Assembly: GCA_944358755.1 (NCBI GenBank)
Contig: CALVRY010000018.1
Location: forward strand, 1 to 15,871
Direction: 5' to 3'
Length of the DNA: 15,871 nucleotides
Origin: an uncultured Bacilli bacterium
Lineage (GTDB): Bacteria; Bacillota_I; Bacilli_A; RFN20; CAG-826
Part shown: positions 7,190 to 14,129 of the stretch, piece after piece
How the letters are laid out: each line of letters starts with the position of its first letter
Position numbering within the stretch: the stretch's first letter is position 1
Program-made: the position numbers and the translations under genes
Notes under the pieces: model-generated
Database searches by the model: none
The model's input: the letters and a program-made list of their open reading frames with translations, nothing else
Told to the model about the DNA's origin: nothing

Positions 7190-8371
7190 CTATTCTTTAC
7201 TACGGTCAAGTAAGACATCATCGGTAAAAATGCATTCTTCATAATAACCATTTTTATCGTCTAAACGGCAAGTCCGTCTTCTAAATTGACGAGGAGAATC
7301 AGCTTCTAATACCTCAATAACCTCGCCATACCCTAATATTTTTTGTCTAATTTTATCAATATCAGTGATTCCATCATAAACTGAAAGAACATAATTATGG
7401 TGTCCATCAGAACAATCAAAGATATTTTCAAAAGCTGGGTCTTGAGCTAACTCATCACAAATTTGTTCAGCCCTGTAAGTTGGAGTGTTTTGGAAAAGTG
7501 AGACAACGAAGAAATGAAGTTTAAGACCTAAACTTGCATAGTTAAAATAAATCATTGGAATAATTGTTTTTTGTTCATCGACTATTTTAATTATGTCTTC
7601 TTTCATCTCTTTGGCATCGAGCCCTGAAAGGCGAGCTAAAACATCATAATCAAACATGTCACCAACTGATTCACAATTATTTATCGCATCAATAATTGCA
7701 AAATCATATTTATCCATTTTGTTTTGAATTTTTAAGACTTTTTCTTTTTGTTCATCTGACCAGAAGTAGTGCCCAACATTTTCTTTTGCGTCAAACATAT
7801 TGACGTGGGATTCTCTAACTAATCTTCTAATTGGTAAAATATGAACATATTCGACGCATCTATTAAATCTAAATTTGTCTAAGACTCCATAGACTAAATT
7901 GTCGAGATTTCTCATATGATTTCCGTTGAAGTAGTCAAAATCTCCACCTTCTTCCATCATATAACCGGTGCAAATTTGATCATTATCTTGCATCCATTTG
8001 GTTAAGGCTTCTCTTTCTTCTCTGGTAGTGTCATCTTTTAATTTAACTACCCAATAATAAAGACCAAAACCCATGATTCCAACGTAAGAATTTGAAACGA
8101 GCATAAAGAGTCGTTCATCATACATTCTTTTAATTCTTCTTTTTATTTCATCTTCTTTAAGTCCAACTTTCTTTGCAATGTAAGGCAAATTAAAGACTTC
8201 AGGGTAAACTTGATAAAAAGATTTAGCGATGTTAAAAGCGACGAATTCTTTAGCATCTTTTGCATAAACCCCTGGTTCGAGGAACGCACAGCCTTTAGGA
8301 GCGATATTATAGTCCTTTAAATAAAGCTGTTGTTCTTCCGTTCCTACTTTGTAATGTTTTGCTTTCTCCAT
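7190..8371 (-). CDS. Tandem Lrp/AsnC-like winged-helix transcriptional regulator
   Basis: A 393-residue protein that reads as two Lrp/AsnC-type units in a row. Unit 1 has a helix-turn-helix at about 57-90 (LPYIAKKVGLKEDEIKRRI, then a wing) and a RAM-like ligand-binding domain at about 98-182. Unit 2 has a helix-turn-helix at about 222-268 (FAIIDAI ... DVLARLSGLDAKEMKEDI) and a RAM-like domain at about 278-356. A short tail is rich in Arg and acidic residues (FRRRTCRL, 363-370). Ordinary Lrp/AsnC proteins are about 150 residues with a single unit, so this is a duplicated form. It probably senses a small metabolite and controls the downstream acyl-CoA synthetase gene, with which it forms an operon (14-nt gap). 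The start has a strong AGGAGGTG site (8382-8389) 10 nt upstream. The fold call is moderately firm; the ligand is unknown. Confidence 0.7.
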   Translation of the reverse strand: MEKAKHYKVGTEEQQLYLKDYNIAPKGCAFLEPGVYAKDAKEFVAFNIAKSFYQVYPEVFNLPYIAKKVGLKEDEIKRRIKRMYDERLFMLVSNSYVGIMGFGLYYWVVKLKDDTTREEREALTKWMQDNDQICTGYMMEEGGDFDYFNGNHMRNLDNLVYGVLDKFRFNRCVEYVHILPIRRLVRESHVNMFDAKENVGHYFWSDEQKEKVLKIQNKMDKYDFAIIDAINNCESVGDMFDYDVLARLSGLDAKEMKEDIIKIVDEQKTIIPMIYFNYASLGLKLHFFVVSLFQNTPTYRAEQICDELAQDPAFENIFDCSDGHHNYVLSVYDGITDIDKIRQKILGYGEVIEVLEADSPRQFRRRTCRLDDKNGYYEECIFTDDVLLDRSKE

Positions 8372-8412
8372 ACCTAATTTTCACCTCCTACATTATTAGA
8401 GAAAAACTTTTT

Positions 8413-8438
8413 TAGGAATGTTTTTTATTTCATTTCTA
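8413..8438. promoter_or_regulatory. Inverted repeat, possible operator of the Lrp-like/acyl-CoA synthetase operon
   Basis: On the coding (minus) strand the arms read TAGAAATG and CATTCCTA, 7 of 8 positions complementary, with a 10-base A/T spacer (8421-8430). The repeat begins a few bases downstream of the -10 box, covering the expected transcription start and early leader. A protein bound there would block RNA polymerase, so autorepression by the Lrp-like protein is a natural guess. Confidence 0.4.
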
Positions 8439-8447
8439 GATACTTTT

Positions 8448-8478
8448 ATTGTAGCACTAAAAAATAAGGGTGAATCAA
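8448..8478 (-). promoter_or_regulatory. Promoter of the Lrp-like/acyl-CoA synthetase operon
   Basis: Minus-strand TTGATT (8473-8478) and TACAAT (8448-8453) are separated by 19 bases. The -10 box is preceded by TGC, giving an extended TGnTACAAT element that tolerates non-ideal spacing. The transcription start would fall near 8441, about 70 nt before the start codon. Confidence 0.6.
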
Positions 8479-8515
8479 AAAATGATAGAAAATTTTTGTT
8501 TTTTAAAAATACAAA

Positions 8516-9127
8516 CTATTTGATTATTTTAAGTTTATCATTAATTGCAATTCTAAGAATTAGCGCAACCTGAATTGGAATCATTAAAACAAAAAGTGGC
8601 CAAATATTGTATTCAATAAATTGAATGTAAGCAGCAATAGTTAATGTCCAAAAGAAGAAAGTTGAAACAACAAAATTATATATCTTGTTTTTCCACACTT
8701 TCATAAATAGAAAACCAACCAAACCAGTTGCTGGGAGAGCCCAAATATAAATTTGCCAAAAATCAAATTGAGAAAAAATGAGCAAATAAATATAAATAAT
8801 AGTTGCTAAAATCCAAACAAAAGAGCAGTAGAGAGTTTCAATTAACGAGTTATTGATAATGACTGCTTTATTCATGTGTTTGATGTATTTTATTTTGTCT
8901 TCAAAACTATCAGGAGAGACTATAAAATCTAAACTAACATTATAAAATTCACAAAGTTGATATAAAGTTTCAATATCTGGTAATGTATCTCCATTTTCCC
9001 ATTTTGAAACCGCTTTATCGCTGTATCCAAATTTCTCAGCGAGATCACTTTGTGTAATTTTTTTATTTTTCCTGAGATTTGCAAGGTTTTTTGCGACAAT
9101 TTGTCTAATATTTTTGTTTTCTTCCAT
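8516..9127 (-). CDS. XRE-family transcriptional regulator with four C-terminal membrane segments
   Basis: A 203-residue protein. Residues 9-66 form a helix-turn-helix of the XRE/HTH_3 type: VAKNLANLRKNKKITQSDLA, then EKFGYSDKAVSKWENGDTLP and LYQLCEFYNVSLDFI. Four hydrophobic stretches follow at about 99-118, 124-142, 150-171 and 174-193, ending in a Lys-rich cytoplasmic tail. A DNA-binding domain tethered to the membrane is common in small Firmicute regulators, but the signal sensed is unknown. An in-frame stop lies three codons upstream, so the ATG at 9127 is the first possible start of its kind. It has no recognisable Shine-Dalgarno. The gene faces the envelope-protein pair across a short divergent spacer, which makes those genes its likely targets along with itself. 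I see no clear terminator between it and the next minus-strand gene. Confidence 0.88.
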   Translation of the reverse strand: MEENKNIRQIVAKNLANLRKNKKITQSDLAEKFGYSDKAVSKWENGDTLPDIETLYQLCEFYNVSLDFIVSPDSFEDKIKYIKHMNKAVIINNSLIETLYCSFVWILATIIYIYLLIFSQFDFWQIYIWALPATGLVGFLFMKVWKNKIYNFVVSTFFFWTLTIAAYIQFIEYNIWPLFVLMIPIQVALILRIAINDKLKIIK

Positions 9128-9133
9128 GCAATA

Positions 9134-9162
9134 ATTCTACATTAAATTAAAAAAATATGCAA
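9134..9162 (-). promoter_or_regulatory. Promoter of the XRE regulator, predicting a leaderless mRNA
   Basis: Minus-strand TTGCAT (9157-9162) and TAGAAT (9134-9139) are 17 bases apart. The expected transcription start is about 7 bases beyond the -10 box, which coincides with the A of the ATG at 9127. This agrees with the missing ribosome binding site. The -35 box is only a half match, so the call is tentative. Confidence 0.45.
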
Positions 9163-9168
9163 TTCTCT

Positions 9169-9202
9169 TAAAAAGAGAGTTTGAGAGAGAACTCTCTTTT
9201 TA
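9169..9202. repeat. Perfect 13-bp inverted repeat in the divergent regulator/envelope spacer
   Basis: TAAAAAGAGAGTT (9169-9181) and AACTCTCTTTTTA (9190-9202) are exact inverted copies around an 8-base TGAGAGAG loop. The shape, a GAGAGTT core flanked by A5 and T5, looks like a bidirectional terminator, yet it lies between two divergent starts with no gene ending there. A large operator for the XRE protein or an RNA control element are alternatives. Nearby CTCTT (9165-9169) and the loop GAGAG offer competing pairings. Confidence 0.6.
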
Positions 9203-9246
9203 GTTCTTTCATGTTATCGTGATTAATTTTGGCGTTTTCTGTAAAG

Positions 9247-9252
9247 TATAAT
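9247..9252 (+). promoter_or_regulatory. Candidate -10 box of the envelope-protein genes
   Basis: A consensus TATAAT lies 15 bases before the ATG at 9268. The transcription start would fall near 9259, within or next to the AAGAGG ribosome binding site (9257-9262), leaving a very short leader. No convincing -35 is visible, so activator-dependent transcription or a different promoter upstream are both possible. Confidence 0.35.
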
Positions 9253-9267
9253 CCGCAAGAGGCTAGT

Positions 9268-10191
9268 ATGAACGAAGAAAAAAACACAAAAAAAGGTTTT
9301 TGGAAAAAGCCAAGTAAAAGAACGATAGTTACTTGTTCAGGAATTGTAGCTGCACTTTGTGTAGGTGGTATTTCTGGCTATTTTTTGGCTGGTGCCTTTT
9401 CACCATCTGGAACAGATTACTCAAATATCAATACTGATGGACTTCAAGATGATCAAGAAACATTATATAAAGATTATATAGAAAACAAGAAAGACCCATT
9501 ATCTTATTCAGCAAATGATTTAGCAAATATTGCAATTTATAAATATTCACAAGAAAAATATACAAGTAGTGATGTCAAATCTTCTGCATTAGCAATGGGC
9601 GTTAATCAAAAAACATATGGTAGAAACATAAAAAATGATGGAGAACTTTTTACTGAAAGTATTTCTCATTCAACAATGGTTAAAACCGCTAAAAGATTTT
9701 ATGAAACTGATGAAAAAGTTGATATCTATAATGGCGAAGTAGTACTTGGCGATAAAAATGTTAGCGGAAAATATGGAACAGAAGAAACATTAACTAGCGA
9801 ACAATATAAAGATACTTGGGGAAAAAACATGAATTCACCAGTAATTTATGTAATTTCTGAAAAAACCACATTAGATACATCAAAGGTTGAAAAAACCGAT
9901 AGCGGATATTTAATTAGTTTAGACTTAGACCCAGTTTATAGCGTTGTAAATTATGTTAAACAAATGGTAAAAATGTCTAATTTATCAAGAGCACCAGAAT
10001 TTGAGAATGTTCATCTTGAATTTACTATTGATAACGAACTCAACTTACAAGAAATGAACGTAACTGAGAATTATAAAGTTTGGTATATTATCGAAGCCGC
10101 AACTAGTGCAACTTTAACTGAAACTTATCACATTTATGATAGTCCAAACGATGTGCCAAATTTCGATGAAACTATATATTACGAGGAGTAA
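9268..10191 (+). CDS. Membrane-anchored extracytoplasmic protein of unknown function
   Basis: I do not recognise this 307-residue protein. A basic N-terminus (KKGFWKKPSKR, 8-18) precedes one hydrophobic segment at about 20-42 (IVTCSGIVAALCVGGISGYF), so the rest should face outside as a signal-anchored domain; a lipobox is not evident. The outer domain has helices around 80-145, then beta-rich sequence. Its last third (about 212-290: GYLISLDL ... HLEFTIDNELNLQEMNVTENYKV ... TETYHIY) resembles the second half of LolA/LppX-like lipid-binding folds by pattern only. I chose ATG 9268 because AAGAGG sits 5 nt upstream; an in-frame TTG at 9229 would lie upstream of the TATAAT box. The next gene follows after 8 bases and shares the beta-rich character, so the two products probably act together at the cell surface. 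Confidence 0.75.
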   Translation: MNEEKNTKKGFWKKPSKRTIVTCSGIVAALCVGGISGYFLAGAFSPSGTDYSNINTDGLQDDQETLYKDYIENKKDPLSYSANDLANIAIYKYSQEKYTSSDVKSSALAMGVNQKTYGRNIKNDGELFTESISHSTMVKTAKRFYETDEKVDIYNGEVVLGDKNVSGKYGTEETLTSEQYKDTWGKNMNSPVIYVISEKTTLDTSKVEKTDSGYLISLDLDPVYSVVNYVKQMVKMSNLSRAPEFENVHLEFTIDNELNLQEMNVTENYKVWYIIEAATSATLTETYHIYDSPNDVPNFDETIYYEE

Positions 10192-10199
10192 ATTAACTT

Positions 10200-13100
10200 A
10201 TGAAACCTATTTTTAAACAAGTAACAATTTGGGCCAGCACTTTAGTTGTTTCTGCGGGAGTAGCATTTGCAGCTTTTTTTGATTACTCTGCTTTAAATAA
10301 AAACCCTGCAAATAACGGAAATAATGGCGGAAATAATCAAAACGGAAACGTTGAAAAACCTTCTTTAAGTCCACAACAAGCCTTACTTAATAGTTTAGTA
10401 AGTATTGATGACGCTAAAATTAATGGTGGAATTGAAGTTACTACCGTTGATAACAAGACAGTTGATGTAAAAGTTGATGGAAATCTTTCCATTGATACAA
10501 CAAATCTAGACAACATTCGTTTTGAAGGTGGTGCAGATGTTGAACTAAATGGTACCAAACTTCATGGCGATTTAAATTATTATCAAGGTAAAATTTTCTT
10601 CGATTTTGAACAAGCTAAGTTATTCCTTGAAACACAATCCTTATTAGATTTTGTTGAAATGATTCCAAATTATGGAGTTGATATTGCTCTTCCAGAAGAA
10701 ATTACAAATATTGATTTAAATGGAATTATTGAAAAAGTAAATTCAATGGAGCCGGAAAAAGCTCCTAATGGTTATTTCTTTACTTTACCATTAAGTGAAG
10801 AAATTAATCTTTATTTAAAGAGTGATGAAAATTATAACTTTACTGGTGTAAGAACTGATAAATTTTATTTTGAAGACACATATATCTATTTAGATTTTGA
10901 TGTTGATCAAAACTTTGAAGGTGAATTAGAATTTACAACTCCAAATATACTTGAATATCAAGATTTTGCTCCAACATTTGATTTAATTAATGTTATTTAC
11001 AATACGTTTTCAAAAGATAACAATACATTAAACTTAAATGTTGATATTAATCATTTAGATAATCCTTACTTAACTTTTGATGCAGATTTATCATATGACA
11101 AAGCTCTATCTTCCCTTTCTTTAGATGGAGCAGTTATTGAAACAAGTCGTGAACGCACTCATGAATTTAAATTAGGTTATCAAAATAGCAATTTAATTGT
11201 TGACTACAATAATCTTAAATTCAAAATCCAAGGTCAAAGCATTAATACATTAATTAACTATGTTTTAACAAAAGTTGGGGATGTTTTGCTAAGCAATTCT
11301 CTTGGTGATTTATCAGGAGTAATGCAAGGCGTTGATATTAACGAAATTATTAATAATTTAACAACTGCAAATAACTTCATTAAAAAGATTGATGTTACAA
11401 GCGAATCCGTTAAAGTTACATTAAATATTGACTCATTTGGATTAGAAGTCGGCGATATCATTTTAGATATTGGTTTTGATAAGACAACATTCAAAGGGAT
11501 TTCTATCAATGATTTAATGATCAATGGCTACACAGTTGATATTAATTTATCAACAAAAGAATATAGTCCAGTTAATTTTGTCGAAAGCGAATATACTGCA
11601 ATTGACCCAGCTTTATGTTTGATTGATGCTTTCGAAGGTTTGTCACAAGAAAGTAAATTTAGAGTTGATTTTAAGGCTAATGTCGATGATTCTGTTGTTG
11701 AAACACAGGACATTTCAATAAATGGCGGTTTACAATTTGACCTTGATGGCCAATTTGGATACGGTAATTTGAATTTAGTTGATAAAGCAAACTATGCTCA
11801 CAATATCAAAGTTGATATGAGAAGTTATGATGAAATCCTCTTTGCTTATAATGAAGCAATGAAAGGTAGATTTTCTAGTAATTTCTTTACAGATGTATTC
11901 GATATGGTAAGCGAAATCTTAAACAATAAAGATGATCATTTCTATGAATTATTTGGCGATTTATTAAATAACATGTCATCACTACCATTAATGGATGCAA
12001 TTAATAGCGGTGATTATGGAAAATTATTCGAGATAGGATTAATTGATTCTTTAAATGTTAGTGATAACGCAATTGAACTTGGTATCTATGGTGGTTTACT
12101 TGGCTTAGATAATGTTATCAACATTGAGATTAATTATGATAGAGGTGCTGACGACAGAGTATCCATTTTAAAAGGAATAAAAGTTAAAGATTTTAAAGTT
12201 GGCGAAAATACATTCAATTTTGAAGCAAGTTTATCAAGATTTGATGATTCATTAGAGAATACAAGACTTGATCCACAAGACGTTTATATAGAATTTGATA
12301 GTTTAGCTGTTTTACTTAGATTAGGTATAAATACTTCTGTTTATAACCATTATCATTTTAGCGGAAGTGCTAATATTAATATTGACTTTGGTCTTTTTGG
12401 AGACTACAACAAGGATATCCCAATTGATGTTAAAGTTCTAAATGAAAAAGGTAACGTAAGTGTTGCGGTAGAACTTACAAATATTCCTATTATTTCAGTT
12501 TTAAATGGTGGTGAAAGCGGACAATGGAATAACGAAAACAGAAGAGCATCACTCTATTATAAAGATGGCTATTTCTATATAAATAGAAAAGAAGAGTATA
12601 GAGAAGGCTGGTTCTGGGGAGATTGGAAAACCTATGAAACATATGCAAAAGTAGAATCAAGTTATTTCTTAGATAATATCATTTATTATCTTTGCGATAT
12701 GGTACTTGGTTTTAATGATACTATACTTGATTTAATTGGTAACGGAAGCAGTAGTGATAGTGAATCATCTGGTTCTACAATTAAGTACGAAAATTTAATT
12801 AGTCGGTATTCATATAATGAAAATTCTGAAAATCCATTCTTCAATTTCGATTTAAATTTATTCGAATTAACCAAAATGAACATGTTTGATACTTTAAATC
12901 TTAAAGTTTACGTAAATGATGAAACTAAGACATTAAGTGGACTTGATGTTGGATTGGATATTAAAGTCTTATTAACTATTGGCTTAGGTGCTAAATTAGA
13001 CCTAGTTGATCTAGGAAGCGAGTTTACACTAGATACAATGAATTCTTACATCGAACAACATCAAAACGATGTAATTAATCAAACTTATACAATTAATTAA
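10200..13100 (+). CDS. Large exported protein with four tandem beta-rich modules
   Basis: Unrecognised 966-residue protein. Residues 1-24 look like a signal peptide with cleavage after AFA (22-24), followed by an Asn/Gly linker (38-50). The rest alternates two segment types four times. Type A has a YxxGxIxxxY-like core ending in an amphipathic helix: about 121-155, 322-356, 534-574 and 781-836. Type B is a set of beta strands with a conserved-looking LxGLxVxxxKV rhythm: about 189-240, 396-455, 615-683 and 880-947. That suggests four copies of a roughly 200-residue LolA/LppX-like domain, by pattern only. The fourth module has a Trp-rich insert (EGWFWGDWK, 802-810) and a Ser-rich spacer (849-860). 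There is no LPXTG or C-terminal membrane segment. GAGGAG (10183-10188) precedes the ATG by 11 nt. A role in lipid or polymer handling at the envelope is inference. Confidence 0.75.
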   Translation: MKPIFKQVTIWASTLVVSAGVAFAAFFDYSALNKNPANNGNNGGNNQNGNVEKPSLSPQQALLNSLVSIDDAKINGGIEVTTVDNKTVDVKVDGNLSIDTTNLDNIRFEGGADVELNGTKLHGDLNYYQGKIFFDFEQAKLFLETQSLLDFVEMIPNYGVDIALPEEITNIDLNGIIEKVNSMEPEKAPNGYFFTLPLSEEINLYLKSDENYNFTGVRTDKFYFEDTYIYLDFDVDQNFEGELEFTTPNILEYQDFAPTFDLINVIYNTFSKDNNTLNLNVDINHLDNPYLTFDADLSYDKALSSLSLDGAVIETSRERTHEFKLGYQNSNLIVDYNNLKFKIQGQSINTLINYVLTKVGDVLLSNSLGDLSGVMQGVDINEIINNLTTANNFIKKIDVTSESVKVTLNIDSFGLEVGDIILDIGFDKTTFKGISINDLMINGYTVDINLSTKEYSPVNFVESEYTAIDPALCLIDAFEGLSQESKFRVDFKANVDDSVVETQDISINGGLQFDLDGQFGYGNLNLVDKANYAHNIKVDMRSYDEILFAYNEAMKGRFSSNFFTDVFDMVSEILNNKDDHFYELFGDLLNNMSSLPLMDAINSGDYGKLFEIGLIDSLNVSDNAIELGIYGGLLGLDNVINIEINYDRGADDRVSILKGIKVKDFKVGENTFNFEASLSRFDDSLENTRLDPQDVYIEFDSLAVLLRLGINTSVYNHYHFSGSANINIDFGLFGDYNKDIPIDVKVLNEKGNVSVAVELTNIPIISVLNGGESGQWNNENRRASLYYKDGYFYINRKEEYREGWFWGDWKTYETYAKVESSYFLDNIIYYLCDMVLGFNDTILDLIGNGSSSDSESSGSTIKYENLISRYSYNENSENPFFNFDLNLFELTKMNMFDTLNLKVYVNDETKTLSGLDVGLDIKVLLTIGLGAKLDLVDLGSEFTLDTMNSYIEQHQNDVINQTYTIN

Positions 13101-13102
13101 TC

Positions 13103-13126
13103 AGGGCAAAATAAAATGCCCTTTTT
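13103..13126 (+). terminator. Rho-independent terminator of the envelope operon
   Basis: AGGGCA (13103-13108) pairs with TGCCCT (13117-13122) around an 8-nt A-rich loop, directly followed by a T tract (13122-13126). It begins two bases after the stop codon of the 966-residue protein gene. Confidence 0.88.
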
Positions 13127-13159
13127 AATTTAGCAAAATTACTTAAACACAAAAATAAT

Positions 13160-13178
13160 TGAGATTTGCAAGGTTTTT
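13160..13178. repeat. 19-bp stretch shared with the XRE regulator gene
   Basis: These 19 bases (TGAGATTTGCAAGGTTTTT) are identical to 9073-9091 inside the XRE coding sequence, in the same orientation on the plus strand. There they encode, on the minus strand, the KNLANL stretch of the helix-turn-helix. The copy here is non-coding and may be a remnant of a lost XRE gene or a coincidence in AT-rich DNA. Confidence 0.35.
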
Positions 13179-13203
13179 GATAAATTATTCTAGTTTTTAC
13201 AAT
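13177..13203 (+). promoter_or_regulatory. Candidate promoter of the purine phosphorylase operon (distal)
   Basis: TTGATA (13177-13182) and TACAAT (13198-13203) are 15 bases apart, a little short of the ideal 17. A start near 13210 would give a leader of about 85 nt containing the small palindrome GCAAATTTTGC (13225-13235), a possible regulator site. Confidence 0.4.
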
Positions 13204-13267
13204 ATTTAAACTCAGAAAAAAAGAGCAAATTTTGCAAAAAATAATATCTTTCTGACCGATTTATTTT

Positions 13268-13273
13268 TATAAT
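13268..13273 (+). promoter_or_regulatory. Candidate -10 box of the purine phosphorylase operon (proximal)
   Basis: A consensus TATAAT lies 21 bases before the start codon. The transcription start would be near 13280, just ahead of the TGAGG ribosome binding site (13283-13287). No matching -35 box is visible, so this is an alternative to the distal promoter. Confidence 0.35.
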
Positions 13274-13294
13274 AATTTTAGTTGAGGCGAACAT

Positions 13295-14128
13295 ATGGGA
13301 TTAAAATTAGAAGACTATAAATTAATGGTAAGTGAAGTTAGAAAAGTAACTGATTTTGTGCCTAAAGTTGGTGTTGTTTTAGGTACAGGACTTGGTAATT
13401 TTGTTAATAATGTTAAAGTTGTTGTAAGCATACCTTATAGCGAAATTTCAAATTTACCACGTTCAACAAATCCTGCTCATCAAGGTAAATTTATTTTTGG
13501 CTATTTTGATGATATTCCTGTTGTTTTAATGCAAGGAAGAGTCCATTACTATGAAGGTTTTTCTAGCGAAGAAGTAACAAGACACATCCGTTTAATGGGC
13601 TTTTTAGGAATTGAACATTTAATCTTAACTAACGCTGCAGGTGGAGTTAATTTTGATTATAAACCAGGTGATTTTATGATTATTAATGATCACATTGATT
13701 GTTTTATGCCTAGTCCATTAAGAGGAGAAAATGATGATAGAATTGGTACAAGATTCCCTGACATGTCTGACCCATATTCTTCTAGTTTAAATGAGAAAGT
13801 TTACGAAAAAGGTCTTGAACTTAATATTCCTGTTCATAAAGGTGTATTCATGCAATATCCAGGTCCTCAATTTGAAACTAAAGCTTTGATTAAAACGATG
13901 AGAAATATGGGAGCTGATGCTGTTGGCATGTCAACCGCGATTGAAGCTATTGTCGCAAATCACCAAGGAATCAAAACTATAGGTATAACTTTTATTTCTA
14001 ATCTTGCTTGTGGTATGAGTAAAAATAAGATCAGCGATGAAGAAGTTATAATCGAAGCTAAAAAGAGCGAAATTAATTTTACAAAATTACTTTCTGAAGC
14101 GATTAAAATTGTATATTTAGATAAATGA
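13295..14128 (+). CDS. punA: Purine nucleoside phosphorylase (trimeric type)
   Basis: Splits purine nucleosides with phosphate into the base and (deoxy)ribose 1-phosphate, for purine salvage in the cytoplasm. The 277-residue protein fits the trimeric PNP/MTAP family: VVLGTGLGNF (27-36) in the phosphate loop, GRVHYYEG (81-88), LTNAAGGVN (111-119), GTRFPDMSDPY (151-161), YPGPQFET (188-195) with the base-contacting E194, and GADAVGMST (206-214). N236 in SNLACG matches the Asn that favours 6-oxopurines such as inosine and guanosine. The start is supported by TGAGG 7 nt upstream. The carboxylesterase start follows one base after its stop, so they should be co-translated. Members of this family can also cleave nicotinamide riboside, a possible but unproven tie to the NAD operon upstream. 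Confidence 0.95.
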   Translation: MGLKLEDYKLMVSEVRKVTDFVPKVGVVLGTGLGNFVNNVKVVVSIPYSEISNLPRSTNPAHQGKFIFGYFDDIPVVLMQGRVHYYEGFSSEEVTRHIRLMGFLGIEHLILTNAAGGVNFDYKPGDFMIINDHIDCFMPSPLRGENDDRIGTRFPDMSDPYSSSLNEKVYEKGLELNIPVHKGVFMQYPGPQFETKALIKTMRNMGADAVGMSTAIEAIVANHQGIKTIGITFISNLACGMSKNKISDEEVIIEAKKSEINFTKLLSEAIKIVYLDK

Positions 14129-14129
14129 T

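Noticed and set aside
9169..9202. Calling the 13-bp inverted repeat a plain terminator
   Set aside because: It has terminator-like shape, but no gene ends on either side; it lies between two divergent start codons.
9229..9267. TTG 9229 start adding 13 residues to the anchored envelope protein
   Set aside because: It lies upstream of the TATAAT box and lacks a ribosome binding site; ATG 9268 has AAGAGG 5 nt upstream and gives a typical basic N-terminus.
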